DNA of 22,500 bases from assembly GCA_012295275.1 (NCBI GenBank), contig CM022676.1, positions 2,148,503 through 2,171,002 on the forward strand, written 5' to 3'. A program made the position numbers and the translations under genes. This document shows positions 1 to 10,594 of the stretch, in pieces. The notes under the pieces were generated by a model, which saw nothing but the letters and a program-made list of their open reading frames with translations, made no database searches and was not told where the DNA came from. Every line of letters starts with the position of its first letter. The first letter of the stretch is position 1. The stretch comes from Chrysomallon squamiferum (taxonomy: Eukaryota; Mollusca; Gastropoda; Neomphalida; Peltospiridae).

Positions 1-156
1 GAACGTGAGTCCTATTTCGTAAAAATCAATTAAACTATTAGCAATTGTAACTGTTTTGTTCTGAAAATGTTCTTCTTTGTTTCAGTGTTTCAGTCCATTA
101 AGCCAATGGTAATTGTAGCTGCGTGTTTTTTCTACATTGTTCAATCCTTGTTTCAG

Positions 157-252
157 GGTCTGAATAGCATTTTAAAGATGTTGTTTCAGAAAGAAAATGA
201 CGTATTTTCTGTGTTTTTGAAGCAGGATCCAAATCTGGAAATTCTAACATAA
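157..252 (+). CDS. possible last exon of an unidentified plus-strand gene (partial)
   Basis: A good 3' splice site (pyrimidine-rich tract ending TTTCAG at 151-156) is followed by an open frame of about 31 codons ending in TAA. The peptide GLNSILKMLFQKENDVFSVF, continuing with KQDPNLEILT, has balanced, non-repetitive composition unlike the simple-sequence frames around it. A GTGAGT donor consensus starts at base 5, so bases 1-4 could be the end of the preceding exon, with an intron of about 150 bp. An AATAAA follows at 423. Alternative acceptors lie at 85 and 93. I do not recognise the protein. Calling it coding is inference; it could be chance. Confidence 0.25.
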   Translation, partial: GLNSILKMLFQKENDVFSVFLKQDPNLEILT

Positions 253-422
253 AGTTTCTGAATAATCAATGCCTTCCTGCTCTTAGTCTCACAATATGTG
301 CTTGTTTTTAAATTTCTGTTTTTGTTACATTCGGCCATTCTGACATTCAACTGTTAGCAGTTATTGCTATTTGCTTTTGTCCTTGTACAAACAAGAAACA
401 GAGCAAACCTTGCATTCGGTTC

Positions 423-428
423 AATAAA
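423..428 (+). other. candidate polyadenylation signal AATAAA
   Basis: Canonical AATAAA about 170 bases after the stop of the possible terminal exon at 157-252. It lies in AT-rich DNA where such hexamers occur often by chance. Confidence 0.3.
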
Positions 429-643
429 CAATGAAGAAATAATATTATATAAAATGTTTTATAATTATTGATTCCTTTATGATTCCTTTGTTGTATATCG
501 ATAAAAGATATTTTATATCCACTTGTCTGTATAGTTGCCTGGTATCTATTTATCTGTTTGTCTATCTATGTCTCTCTCTCTATCTAAATATTTACTAGTG
601 TATATGTACTGTGTGTGTGTGTGTTTGTCTGTGTCTGTGTAAA

Positions 644-748
644 TATAATCTAACATTCATTTACCCATCTCTCTACTTGTATATACTTATATTTGTCTGC
701 ATTTATCTAACTGTCTATAGGTCTATGTCTGTTTTTATCTATATACAT

Positions 749-824
<76 letters not shown>

Positions 825-1075
825 ATATATATACACACACACACACACACATATATATATACACACATACATGGAGATAATGAGAGAGAGAGATAGAGAC
901 AGACAGACAGACAGACAGACAGAAAGGTGATGAAGATGCACTATAATTTTGACTGATACACATACACACAAATTTGTGTAGATATATATATGTGTGTGTG
1001 TGTGTGTATGTGTGTTTATCAGACAAAAGTATATTGCATCTTCATCATCTTCTTCTTTCTCTTCTTCTTCTTCTT

Positions 1076-1106
<31 letters not shown>

Positions 1107-1195
1107 TATTATTATTATTAGTAGTAGTAGTAGTAGTAGTAGTAAGTAGTAATAGTACTGATAGTGGTACCAGTAGGTAGTACTAGTAGTAGTAT
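644..1195. repeat. compound microsatellite block, copy 1
   Basis: In order: a non-repeat lead-in containing ttacccatctctcta at 661; (TC)n at 752-818; TA/CA tracts to about 868; (GACA)n near 895-920; (TG)n near 990-1015; (TTC)n 1043-1105; (ATT)n; (GTA)n with scattered GTAGTACTAGTAGT. The same lead-in and much of the same order recur 700 bp downstream (block 1351-1750), so the block was duplicated. Open frames through it encode only Ser-Leu, Thr-His or Arg-Glu repeats and are not genes. Confidence 0.9.
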
Positions 1196-1199
1196 AAAT

Positions 1200-1350
1200 T
1201 ATTTGTTTTGAATTTTTTACCTGGGCTCATCGAGTGGAGTGCCTAAAATTTCCACCTTCCACCCTGGAGCCAGAATCCCGGGAATTTCCCCCTCAAACGG
1301 TAAAGTCTGTAAATTAAAGATAAAAATATTATATATATAGATGTAGATGT
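1200..1350. other. unique, more GC-rich islet between microsatellite blocks
   Basis: Around 1219-1300 lies a complex, GC-richer stretch (for example ccctggagccagaatcccgg) between two simple-repeat blocks. No convincing exon is seen: frames on both strands are short and I recognise no domain. It may be a fragment of a dispersed repeat carried with the microsatellites. Function unknown. Confidence 0.4.
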
Positions 1351-1750
<400 letters not shown>

Positions 1751-2149
1751 AAGCTTGGAACTCGAAATGAGTCAGATTTATGGATTTTACTTTTTCTTGA
1801 CATTGGTTTGCTGTTGTTCTTTTATTGTTTTTTTCTTTCAAAAAGTAAATAGAGAACGAACGAAACTGTATTTAACAGACACTAATTAATACACTTATAA
1901 AACCCGTATTCGATTTGGAAGAGAAAATGATCAATCCATCAATAAATGAACGAATGAAAGAAAGAAGAATAAAATAATGACACAAATGAACTAACGAGAA
2001 AGACGTGAAATATTGAATTTATAGAACGGTCACTCATTTGTGTGAGAATGTACTGTGATGTACTGTTCAATACAGGAAATTATATATCGACGTCTTTGAA
2101 AAATGAAGCATGACCAACCAGGTCCTTTCTGTCTGTTTCTTCAGGCTAT
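1751..2149. other. AT-rich intergenic sequence, no gene seen
   Basis: No open frame with domain-like composition, no RNA gene and no clear element on either strand. A short run of ATGAACGAATGAAAGAAAGA-type low complexity lies near 1945-1970. Confidence 0.5.
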
Positions 2150-4796
2150 AACTCTAGCCAGTTTATGTAACACAGACTACTGCTTGTATCTCTAGCTATT
2201 GTCTATATTTCTCTAATATGGTCTATATTTCTCTAATATGGTCTATATGATTCTAGCTATTTTATATAACTCAGAATATTGCATATGTCTCAAGCTATTG
2301 CCTATATAAGGCTGCGTGTTGTCTATACAATACAGCAGTTGTCGGTCTAACTTGTTATTGTCTATAACTAACCATTCATTAAGAGTATAACTCTAGCTAT
2401 TGCCTATATATCTCTGACAGCTGTCTACATTAGTCTAGCTATTTTCTATAAAACTCTGACTCTTATCTTTATAATCCAGCAATTGTCTATGTAACTAATT
2501 ATTGTCAGTATAGCCAACTATTCGTTGCTGTATAAATGTAGTTGTTTTCTGTATAACACTACATCCATTGTTTATCTTATGCTAAATATTTTCTATATGT
2601 AATCAATATATGTTATATTGATTATTTAGCTAACACTTGCTTGCACACTACTAGCCATTGCCTATATTACTCAAACCGTTGTCTGTATGATTCTAGCTAT
2701 TTTTGTTTGAAACTGACTATTGTCTACATAACTATATATATATTTAAAATGGTTATCTAAAATGATAACTATCTGAAGTTACTATTTCTATTTAATAACT
2801 ATTTCTTTGTAAACAAATGTTGTTTATATAACTCTAAGTACTGTATATTTCACTATAACTGTTGTCTATTCATTCAACTAAGTAATGTCATGCATTTCTA
2901 AATATTGTCTAAATATATCTCTATTGTCTATATAATTTTATATATTTTCTATATAAAAGCTTTTCTAAAAAAACTCTAAGCATTATTTACATAACTTTAA
3001 AACTTCATTTTACATAACTACTCTCTCATAAATCTATCACTTTATCACTCTTGCAATTGTCTTTGTACTTTTATACATAGCATATCAGTTGTCTATGTAT
3101 TTCTAGCTATTGTCAGTATTATATAAAAGTCTATCAATTGCCTAAATATATCTAGCTCGTCTCTATGTATATGTAACCTATCAGTTGTCTGAGTATCTCT
3201 AGTTATTGTCTATAGTACATGTAAATATATCAGCTGTATAGGTATCTCTGTCTATATTATATATAAACCTATCAAGTATCTCTGTCTATTGTCTATGTAT
3301 TTGTTACTGGTGTTTATATTATGTATACACTACTATCTAAGTATATCAGCTGTTGTCTACATTATATATAACCTTATCAATTGAACTAAGAAGCTCGAGA
3401 TATTGTCTATATCATATATAAACCTACCAATTGTTTAATATCTCTATATAAAAATAAATATTTTAGTTATTTGAGTATCTCTGGCTATTGACGATTTGTC
3501 TATGTTTGTCTAGCTATTGTCTTTATTATGTGTTAACCTATGCATGGTCTAAATATATCTAGATAGTGCGTATTATATATATATATTTAGACCATTCATA
3601 GACCATAGTGCGTATAATATATATATATATATAGGTATGCATATACAACTGGTAGGTTTTTATACAATACAAACAATACCTACAGATATTTAGACTGTTC
3701 GTTGGTTTATAAATAATACAGATACTAGCTAGAAATACTTAGACAGATGGATAGATAGATAGATAGATAGATATGTGTGTGTATTAAATATATACACACT
3801 ATCAAGTATTTCTGCTATTGTCTATATATAAACTTAATTTATGACCAGTTATTCTCTGTGTTATATACAAAGCTAATAATTGTCTAAGTGTATCTAACTG
3901 TTACCTATATCATATGTAAATCTACTGGTTATGGAAGTATATCTAGCTATTTTCTATAGAACGTGTAAACTTACCAGGTTTCTAAATATCTTTAGCTAGT
4001 ATCTGTATTATTTATAAACCTACCATTTGTCTATGTATCTCTTGGTTTTTTCTACATTATATATAATCCTACCAATTATATGTGTATATCAGCTTTTGTT
4101 ATATTATATATGATCCTTTCAGTTGAACTAAAAATCTCCAGATTTTGCCTATTTTATATATGTTACCAGCTGTCTAATTACCTCTTGCTATTGTCTACAT
4201 TATATGTAAATCTACGCAACAGTCTAAATGTCTGAAGGTATTGTTTATATCATATATAAACCATCAATGGTATTTGCACCTCCAGTTATTGCCTCTATAT
4301 ATAAACCTATGATTTGTCTAAATATGTCTAGCTAGTGTCTATTTTATTTATAAACTTACCACTTGTCTAAGTATATCTAGCTAGTGTCTATGTTTTATAT
4401 ATAAAACTATAGCTGTTTAAGTTTCTCTACCTAATTGTGTAGCATTATATACAAACCTGTCAGTTATCTAATTATCTCTAGCTATTGTCTATATTATGTG
4501 CAAAACAATCAATTGACTAAGTATATCTAGCTATTGTCTATATTATTTGTAAACCAACCAATTGTCTAAGTATATCTAGCTATTGTCTATATTATTTGTA
4601 AACCAACCAATTGTCTAAGTGCCTGTAGCTAGCGTTTACATTAGCATAAGCTACCAGTTGTCTAAATATCTCTATTTTATATATAATATATCAGTCTACT
4701 TGTTGTATGTGTACACCAATCAAATGTCTAAGTATCTCTAGTTCATGTCTATATTGTATATATAAAGCTATTACTTGTCTACGTATCTCTATTGTT
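2150..4796. repeat. degenerate minisatellite related to the 48-bp array
   Basis: The words TCTAGCTATTGTCTATAT, TATATGTAAACCTA and CAATTGTCTAAGTATCTC recur every few tens of bases, with many substitutions and length changes. They are the recognisable parts of the 48-bp unit that becomes homogeneous from 4797 on. Divergence is greatest at the left and falls towards the right, as in 4505-4620 where neighbouring units are nearly identical. Stop codons are frequent in all frames, so it is non-coding. I infer an old edge of an array that has been re-amplified on its right side. Confidence 0.8.
3544..3760. repeat. inverted segment inside the degenerate minisatellite
   Basis: ATGGTCTAAATATAT at 3544-3558 is the exact reverse complement of 3581-3595, a 15-bp perfect inverted repeat around a 22-bp spacer. 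From there to about 3760 the array motifs read on the opposite strand: the reverse complement contains GTCTAAGTATTTCTAGCTAG and TTATTTATAAACCAAC, which match forward units such as those at 4310-4390. Forward orientation resumes after a (GATA)n tract and (TG)/(TA) sequence near 3750-3800. Confidence 0.7.
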
Positions 4797-6622
4797 TCTA
4801 TTCTCTGTATTATATGTAAACTACCAGCTGTCTAGACATCTCTAGCTATTGTCTGTATTATATGTAAACTACCAGCTGTCCAGACATCTATAGCTATTGT
4901 CTGTGTTATATGTAAACTACCAGATGTCCAGACATCGCTACCTATTGTCTGTGTTATATGTAAACTACCAGATGTCCAGACATCGCTACCTATTGTCTGT
5001 GTTATATGTAAACTACCAGCTGTCCAGACATTTATACCTATTGTCTGTATTATATGTAAACTACTATCTGTCCAGACATCTCTAGCTATTGTCTGTATTA
5101 TATGTAAACTACCAGATGTCCAGACATCTGTAGCTATTGTCTGTATTATATATATATAAACTACTATCTGTCTAGAGTCATCTATCTAGCTATTGTATGT
5201 ATTATATGTATTATATGTAAACTACCAGATGTCCAGACATTTGTAGCTATTGTCTGTATTATATGTAAACTACTATCTGTCTAGAGATATCTAGCTATTG
5301 TCTGTATTATATGTAAACTACCATATGTCCAGACATTTGTAGCTATTGTCTGTATTATATGTAAACTACTATCTGTCTAGAGATATCTAGCTATTGTATG
5401 TATTATATGTAAACTACCATATGTCCAGACATTTGTAGCTATTGTCTGTATTATATGTAAACTACTATCTGTCTAGAGATATCTAGCTATTGTCTGTATT
5501 ATATGTAAACTACCATATGTCCAGACATTTGTAGCTATTGTCTGTATTATATGTAAACTACTATCTGTCTAGAGATATCTAGCTATTGTCTGTATTATAT
5601 GTAAACTACCATATGTCCAGACATTTGTAGCTATTGTCTGTATTATATGTAAACTACTATCTGTCTAGATATATCTAGCTATTGTCTGTATTATATGTAA
5701 ACTATCATATGTCCAGACATTTGTAGCTATTGTCTGTATTATATGTAAACTACTATCTGTCTAGAGATATCTAGCTATTGTCTGTATTATATGTAAACTA
5801 CCATATGTCCAGACATTTGTAGCTATTGTCTGTATTATATGTAAACTACTATCTGTCTAGAGATATCTAGCTATTGTCTGTATTATATGTAAACTACTAT
5901 CTGTCTAGAGATATCTAGCTATTGTCTGTATTATATGTAAACTACCATATGTCCAGACATTTGTAGCTATTGTATGTATTATATGTAAACTACCATATGT
6001 CCAGACATTTGTAGCTATTGTCTGTATTATATGTAAACTACCATATGTCCAGACATTTGTAGCTATTGTCTGTATTATATGTAAACTACTATCTGTCTAG
6101 AGATATCTAGCTATTGTATGTATTATATGTAAACTACCATATGTCCAGACATTTGTAGCTATTGTCTGTATTATATGTAAACTACTATCTGTCTAGAGAT
6201 ATCTAGCTATTGTATGTATTATATGTAAACTACCATATGTCCAGACATTTGTAGCTATTGTCTGTATTATATGTAAACTACCATATGTCCAGACATTTGT
6301 AGCTATTGTCTGTATTATATGTAAACTACTATCTAAACTACCAGATGTCCACTATGGCTAGATGTCTAGAGATATGTAGCTATTGTATGTATTATATGTA
6401 AACTACCAGATGTCCAGACATTTGTAGCTATTGTCTGTATTATATGTAAACTACTATCTGTCTAGAGATATCTAGCTATTGTATGTATTATATGTAAACT
6501 ACCATATGTCCAGACATTTGTAGCTATTGTCTGTATTATATGTAAACTACTATCTGTCTAGAAATATCTAGCTATTGTCTGTATTATATATAAATTACGA
6601 CACGTGAAGACATCTCTAGCTA
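4797..6622. repeat. 48-bp tandem array with two alternating unit types
   Basis: About 38 units of 48 bp share TGTCTGTATTATATGTAAAC and a TAGCTAT end. Type A carries CCATATGTCCAGACATTTG (earlier copies CCAGCTGTCCAGACATC); type B carries TATCTGTCTAGAGATATC. From about 4797 to 5150 units are almost all type A. From about 5160 to 6600 A and B alternate as a 96-bp dimer, with occasional AA, AAA or BB runs (BB near 5840-5935, AAA near 5940-6060) and one scrambled junction near 6330-6375. Because 48 is a multiple of 3, a 16-residue repeat frame stays open at 4897-5085; it is not a gene. The array ends about 145 bp past the stop of gene A. Confidence 0.95.
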
Positions 6623-6705
6623 ATAATTAATAACCTCTCAGTTAAGAGTTAGTTAAATGATTCAGAGATTTTGAACTTAGAGATGTTTCAAAAATGTCAC
6701 TAACG

Positions 6706-6744
6706 TTCTTTCTTTCTTTCTTTCTTTATTTATTTATTTATTTT
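6706..6744. repeat. TTTC/TTTA tract supplying AATAAA signals for gene A
   Basis: A (CTTT)n then (ATTT)n tract. On the minus strand it reads AATAAATAAATAAATAAA, giving several overlapping AATAAA hexamers within about 45 bases of the gene A stop codon. It may serve as the gene's polyadenylation signal; this is inference. Confidence 0.55.
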
Positions 6745-6767
6745 AATCTGAGAAACATTTCGGATAA

Positions 6768-7003
6768 TTAGACATTTGAAAACGAGGCAGTCACTAAGGA
6801 TTTACTCACAGGATTAAAGAAACCGAAACGTTTGCAGGAGCCATTTAATCCTAACCACGAACCAGTCACATGACATACACTTTGTTGGCTGCTGCCTACA
6901 AATGTGTAGTAGTTGTTGCAGCTGTAGTTGGCGATGTCGTTCGCCCATAGGGTCGTGAAGACGACGTTTCCATTTAGAAGAGAAGGCGGTTTCGGACAAA
7001 CAG
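6768..7003 (-). CDS. gene A exon 2: sushi (CCP) domain and C-terminus of a secreted PAN-sushi protein
   Basis: Joins to 7950..7665 to give a complete 173-aa frame. The acceptor is ACATACCAG, and the exon opens in phase 1, so G + CT makes Ala96. Residues 98-152 form a sushi domain: C98, the family-typical PKPPSLLNG, C124, C139, a Trp (GSW, W145) before C152. That order C..C..C-x(n)-W..C is the classical two-disulphide sushi pattern. NYS and NGS are possible N-glycosylation sites. A 21-residue tail (KRFGFFNPVS..) ends at TAA. A strong donor-like GTGAGT at 6809-6804 lies in this tail; if used it would leave in phase 0, unlike the phase-1 junctions of the family, so I prefer a terminal exon. The sushi call is strong; the end of the exon is less certain. 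Confidence 0.82.
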
Positions 7004-7664
7004 CTGGTATGTACGAAAAATTAAAAATAAAGAATAAATAAACAAACAAAAAACAAACAAACAAACAAATACTAGTGTAAATTAATAAGTAAACAAACAA
7101 ATAAGTGAATAAGTAAATAAAAAGATAAGTAGATGTATCTGTGTGAGTAAATAAGTAAATGTGTATTTAGTGGAGAAATAGTAAATACAAAGTATGTGTA
7201 TATAAGTAAACAAATAAGTAAAAACGTAATTTATGTATAATTAAAAAAATAGTTAGGTAACTATAAAAATGAAAGGTACATGTAAGTAAATAAGAGAATA
7301 CTAAATAATATATATATATATATATATGTAGTCAAAAGTCAAGGTGTATGTAAATAAGTAAATGTGTAAATACAAAATAAGTAATGCCTGTGTAGATAAG
7401 TAAATCAGTTTATAGGAATAGATAAAGGTAAATAAATAAATAAATACAATAACAGGTGAGTAAATAAGTAAATAGTAAATAAATAAAAGTGTAATAAGTA
7501 AATAAAGAAATAAGTAGATATACAAGTAAGTAAATAACTAAATACTAAAGTAAAGTAAAAAAAAAAAAAAAACATTAAATAAAGTAAACATGTAAGTAGG
7601 TATATAAATATGTATTTACGTAAGAAACTAAAACAGGTGAATGCTGTTCTATTAGAACACATAC
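7004..7664 (-). other. gene A intron, AT-rich low complexity
   Basis: GT (7664-7663, GAG|GTATGT) to AG (7005-7004). It is filled with GTAAATAAGTAAATAA-type 4-bp/8-bp low complexity on the plus strand, an (AT)n at 7306-7327 and a poly-A run at 7558-7572. Read-through frames across it give Leu/Tyr/Ile/Phe-rich peptides that are intron translation, not protein. Confidence 0.75.
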
Positions 7665-7950
7665 CTCTGTACACAAACTCGTCCTCGTTGATGTCTATGT
7701 CTGCTCCGACGCCGCAGAAGAGAGAACACGTCCCAGTCGTCACGTACTTGAACAGAACACACCTGTCATCACTTGCACACAGACGAGAACACGAAAGTTT
7801 ACTAATCACCGGAACGGACCACAAACGACAAGATGGCGCAGTTTCAGTTACATTTGAAATTCTCTTAAATATTTTCTTCTCCACAGCAAGCGTGCACCGG
7901 ACAGAGAAGACCACCACAGAGAATAGGACGAAACTTGCTGAAACAATCAT
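7665..7950 (-). CDS. gene A exon 1: signal peptide and six-cysteine PAN/apple-like domain
   Basis: ATG at 7950 has a purine at -3 and lies about 60 bases below a TATA box. Residues 1-22 are a hydrophobic signal peptide (MIVSASFVLFSVVVFSVRCT..LA). The mature part has cysteines at 41, 54, 58, 64, 75 and 79, spacing C-x12-C-x3-C-x5-C-x10-C-x3-C, with LW two residues after the first. The segment CSRLCASDDRCVLFKY..GTC matches the core of PAN/apple domains (helix with C-x3-C, then C followed by a hydrophobic beta strand and a further Cys). NVT is a possible glycosylation site. The exon ends ACAGAG|GTATGT in phase 1 and joins to 7003. The product should be secreted. PAN domains bind proteins or carbohydrates; the ligand here is unknown. 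It is paralogous to gene B. Confidence 0.85.
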
Positions 7951-8008
7951 TTCTAAATGACAGATACTTTTTTTTTTCTATTCACTAATATCAGTTTAAC
8001 TGTCGCCG

Positions 8009-8017
8009 CTTTTTATA
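8009..8017 (-). promoter_or_regulatory. TATA box of gene A
   Basis: On the minus strand TATAAAAAG lies in a short GC-richer context (GCTATAAAAAGCGGCGAC), 59 bases before the ATG at 7950. That leaves room for a start site about 30 bases downstream and a short 5' UTR. It is a close match to the metazoan TATA consensus. Confidence 0.6.
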
Positions 8018-8612
8018 GCAACCTTTCAGCGTGGAAGTTAAAAAGAGAATTATAAATAAAAAATCAGTGATTTGAAAAATAAAGTGATTCACTGAAGATA
8101 GGTAAATAATCGATTAACTCTTTCTCTTTCTCGTTATTATTTTTAAAAAGGACTTTATGTGTCCGTGTAAAAGACGAATGTGTAGACTAATAACTGGATA
8201 ATCTATATCTAAATGCTATTACTCTTTGTTTGAGCAGTAAAGTACACAATACAATCTTATATACGATTACCTATTTGTGTTAGTATTGAGAAAATCTTAG
8301 CAGTAATAGAAAGGAGGCTGGTGTTGTTGTTTTTTTATCGATAAATCTATTGTTACCGTTTGATATTCTTTGCATATTATAAACATATTTCATAATTAGC
8401 AACAGTAGACAGGCGGAGAAAGAAACAAACTGAAACTCGCTTCAAACGTGTATCTACATATCTATATCACACGCACAACGTGCATAACACAAAACATAAC
8501 ACACACACACAAAAACATATTTATGTAAGGACACTTTCATTCTCAAGTGGATAAATACACAATCTCTATTACATATACGTAAGCTGGTACATACACACAC
8601 ACACACACACAA
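8018..8612. other. intergenic, no gene seen
   Basis: AT-rich sequence upstream of gene A with short CA tracts near 8500 and 8593-8610. I see no exon, RNA gene or element with support. Confidence 0.5.
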
Positions 8613-8931
8613 GATTGTCCTGATTGCCGAACGGTGACGTCATCCGCCTTCGGAGTGCGGGCGAATGGGTGTCATACGTTCGAGTCTCGTCAGCGGCATC
8701 TGACGGGTTTGTGTGGTCGTGATTGAAATTGACCTCATGCGCCAGTGCGTACCCGAATATTGTCTATGTGCAGAGCCTAATCACATATATATATATATTA
8801 AATATATATCAGTTCTGTTTAGATTATTCTGGATTACCTGTGTGGAAAATAGCAAACTTCTGCTTTCCTGTAAGAGTAGTCATTGTTGAATTTAACCAAA
8901 CAAAGTTTGAATAAAAAAAAAAAAAAAAAAA
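8613..8931 (+). mobile_element. tRNA-derived SINE-like element
   Basis: The 5' part resembles a class II tRNA (Leu/Ser type). A box-A-like TGATTGCCGAACGG is at 8621-8634. A box B, CGTTCGAGTCT (consensus GGTTCGANTCC), follows at about 8677-8687. Then comes an unrelated body of about 220 bp interrupted by an (AT)n. It ends with AATAAA and a 19-base poly-A run at 8913-8931. This head-body-A tail order is the SINE layout. No clear target-site duplication is visible and the tRNA arms do not pair cleanly, so it is not a functional tRNA gene. The 3' boundary is inferred from the A run. Confidence 0.55.
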
Positions 8932-9240
8932 TATATTTTAACATTTTCTTTTTATGTGTATGTTAGTGAGTACCCCATTAAAGAATTTGTTTTTCAAAAT
9001 TATTTTATTTATTTATTTTTATTTTTAAATGATTTATGACAAGAGCCAGAATGAATGCAACTATTTACGGACTGAGAAAAGAGATCAACCTAGTTTTTGT
9101 TCATACTGTGTTATGTCCAGATGTCTTTCTGAAATATTACCTATCAAATAGCCATCGATTTATTGGATAAATAATTCCAGATAGCGAAGTGAGATATGTC
9201 AACGTCCTGCGTGATGAACTGACCAAAACGAAAATCAAGA

Positions 9241-9271
9241 AAGAAAGAAAGAGCAAGATAGAAAGGTTAAA

Positions 9272-9330
<59 letters not shown>

Positions 9331-9475
9331 ATAATAATAATAATAATAATAATAACAATAATAATAATAATAATTTTAAAAGCCTTAAAAATAAAAAATA
9401 ATGGTAATGTAAATATATCACACACACACAAACACACACACACACACAACATACACACACATACACACACATACA
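9241..9475. repeat. microsatellite cluster (AAAG, TAC, TAA, CA)
   Basis: (GAAA)n near 9239-9252, (CTA)n 9272-9330, (ATA)n 9331-9373, then interrupted (CA)n 9418-9475. Frames through it are homopolymeric Thr/Asn or Val/Leu and are not genes. Confidence 0.9.
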
Positions 9476-9908
9476 GAAATACTAAAAATAAATTTTAATA
9501 AGAAAAATTATTGATTAAATGATGGAGCATAAAATTTAATTTACTCAAGTAATTTTCAGTCAATAAATAATATTGAAGAAGCATGTTTGAAATCAAACTG
9601 TGACGGAACATGAAAGGACATTTCTTAAAAGTCGTATTGATGTAGCTGATATCTTAATGTCAGGTTTACGTAAACAAATCCACACAAACAGACACGACGC
9701 ACAAACAAACATAAACAGATCCATACAGACACTAATTTATCATTATATAACAAACCTCTAGACAGACACACACACAAACACATATATAATTATATACCTA
9801 TAATAGAACATATACAAAATACCACACATACACGCACACCCGCGCACCCATACGCACACACAATTACAAAAATACACATAGTGAAACGTACACTCATAAA
9901 ACTCCAAA
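9476..9908. other. intergenic, CA-rich scattered, no gene seen
   Basis: AT-rich sequence grading into interrupted CA-rich DNA (9690-9880). No supported feature. Confidence 0.5.
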
Positions 9909-9965
9909 GATACACTCTGTTGGCTGCTTCTTACAAATCTTTAATTGTTGTTGCTGCGTTTTGCA
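9909..9965 (-). pseudogene. relic of a PAN-sushi family sushi exon
   Basis: Plus-strand ATACACTCTGTTGGCTGCTT and the bases after it align with 6875-6922 inside the gene A sushi exon: by hand, 40 of 48 bases match without gaps. In gene A's frame the relic reads SNNN*RFVRSSQQSVS against CNNYYTFVGSSQQSVC. The conserved FV.SSQQSV core survives, while both cysteines have become serine and a TAA stop is present. Similarity fades on both sides, with a 3-bp gap at the upstream edge. It lies on the same strand as genes A and B and between them, so I infer the remains of a third tandem copy. Confidence 0.65.
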
Positions 9966-10105
9966 CATTAATACGTACAACCACTAACACATACACACAC
10001 GCACACGCACACATGCACATGCACACGCACATGCACACAGACATATATACATACTCATGTAGGTACAACAGTTCTTCCATCATCCCGTTACTTTACTAGA
10101 CTATC

Positions 10106-10121
10106 ACTTGGTCAACCAAGT
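10106..10121. repeat. short perfect inverted repeat
   Basis: ACTTGGT at 10106-10112 and ACCAAGT at 10115-10121, separated by CA. Near variants CTTGGCTGACCAGG and CTTGGTCAATCAACCAA occur within 200 bp (near 10192 and 10288). No function is evident. Confidence 0.3.
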
Positions 10122-10594
10122 ACGCAGTATTCCGAAATCCATAACAAGAAATCTAAGTGCATTCGATACATATACATATATAGCTTATTCACTTGGCTGA
10201 CCAGGAAACCCGTCAATAATGTTTTTATTTTTTATTTCTTTTCTTTTTGCTTTCTTATTTCTTTTTACAGCAACAAGCAGGAAATCTTGGTCAATCAACC
10301 AAATTAGTCGTGTGAGCGTTTATTGTAAAATTGACAGCTCGTTTGGCAAATTATGACGTTACGGATGGCAAAGATGTATGTCAGAATATAATAATAATAA
10401 AAAAACAATAATACATTATTATGAATCGGTGCTGAAATGAGGTCACTAATTTCGTTCATACTTCAGTGAATTTAATTTAGAAGTTCTTTCATACATGACT
10501 GTATCCTTCATTAAGTTATACATGTCACTAAAATAACACGTGACTGTAAGCAGGATATGGTTCATTAAATTATACGTCAATCTGAAATAGGTTA

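Noticed and set aside
4897-5085. 62-codon frame with a 16-residue repeat
   Set aside because: It is the 48-bp unit read in one frame; it survives only because 48 is divisible by 3 and is closed elsewhere in the array.
4797-6622. CRISPR-like look of regularly spaced near-identical units
   Set aside because: The period is a contiguous 48-bp tandem repeat without unique spacers, in an animal genome with introns.
6804-6809. GTGAGT as a donor ending the gene A sushi exon
   Set aside because: Plausible by sequence, but it leaves in phase 0 against the family's phase 1; the frame closes soon after with AATAAA signals adjacent, and no further exon is visible to the left.
7405-7950. 181-codon frame as an unspliced gene A protein
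   Set aside because: After residue 95 it runs into AT-rich intron sequence; a good GTATGT donor at 7664 and an in-frame sushi exon explain the locus better.
7610-7960. Plus-strand 116-codon frame opposite gene A exon 1
   Set aside because: Antisense shadow of the exon with no domain; the minus strand has signal peptide, cysteine pattern, splice site and TATA box.
8613-8700. A functional tRNA gene
   Set aside because: Box A and B are recognisable but the arms do not pair properly and no anticodon arm is convincing; a SINE head fits better.
9881-10099. Plus-strand frame starting MKRTLIKLQRY
   Set aside because: It is the antisense of the sushi relic running into CA repeats; no domain character of its own.
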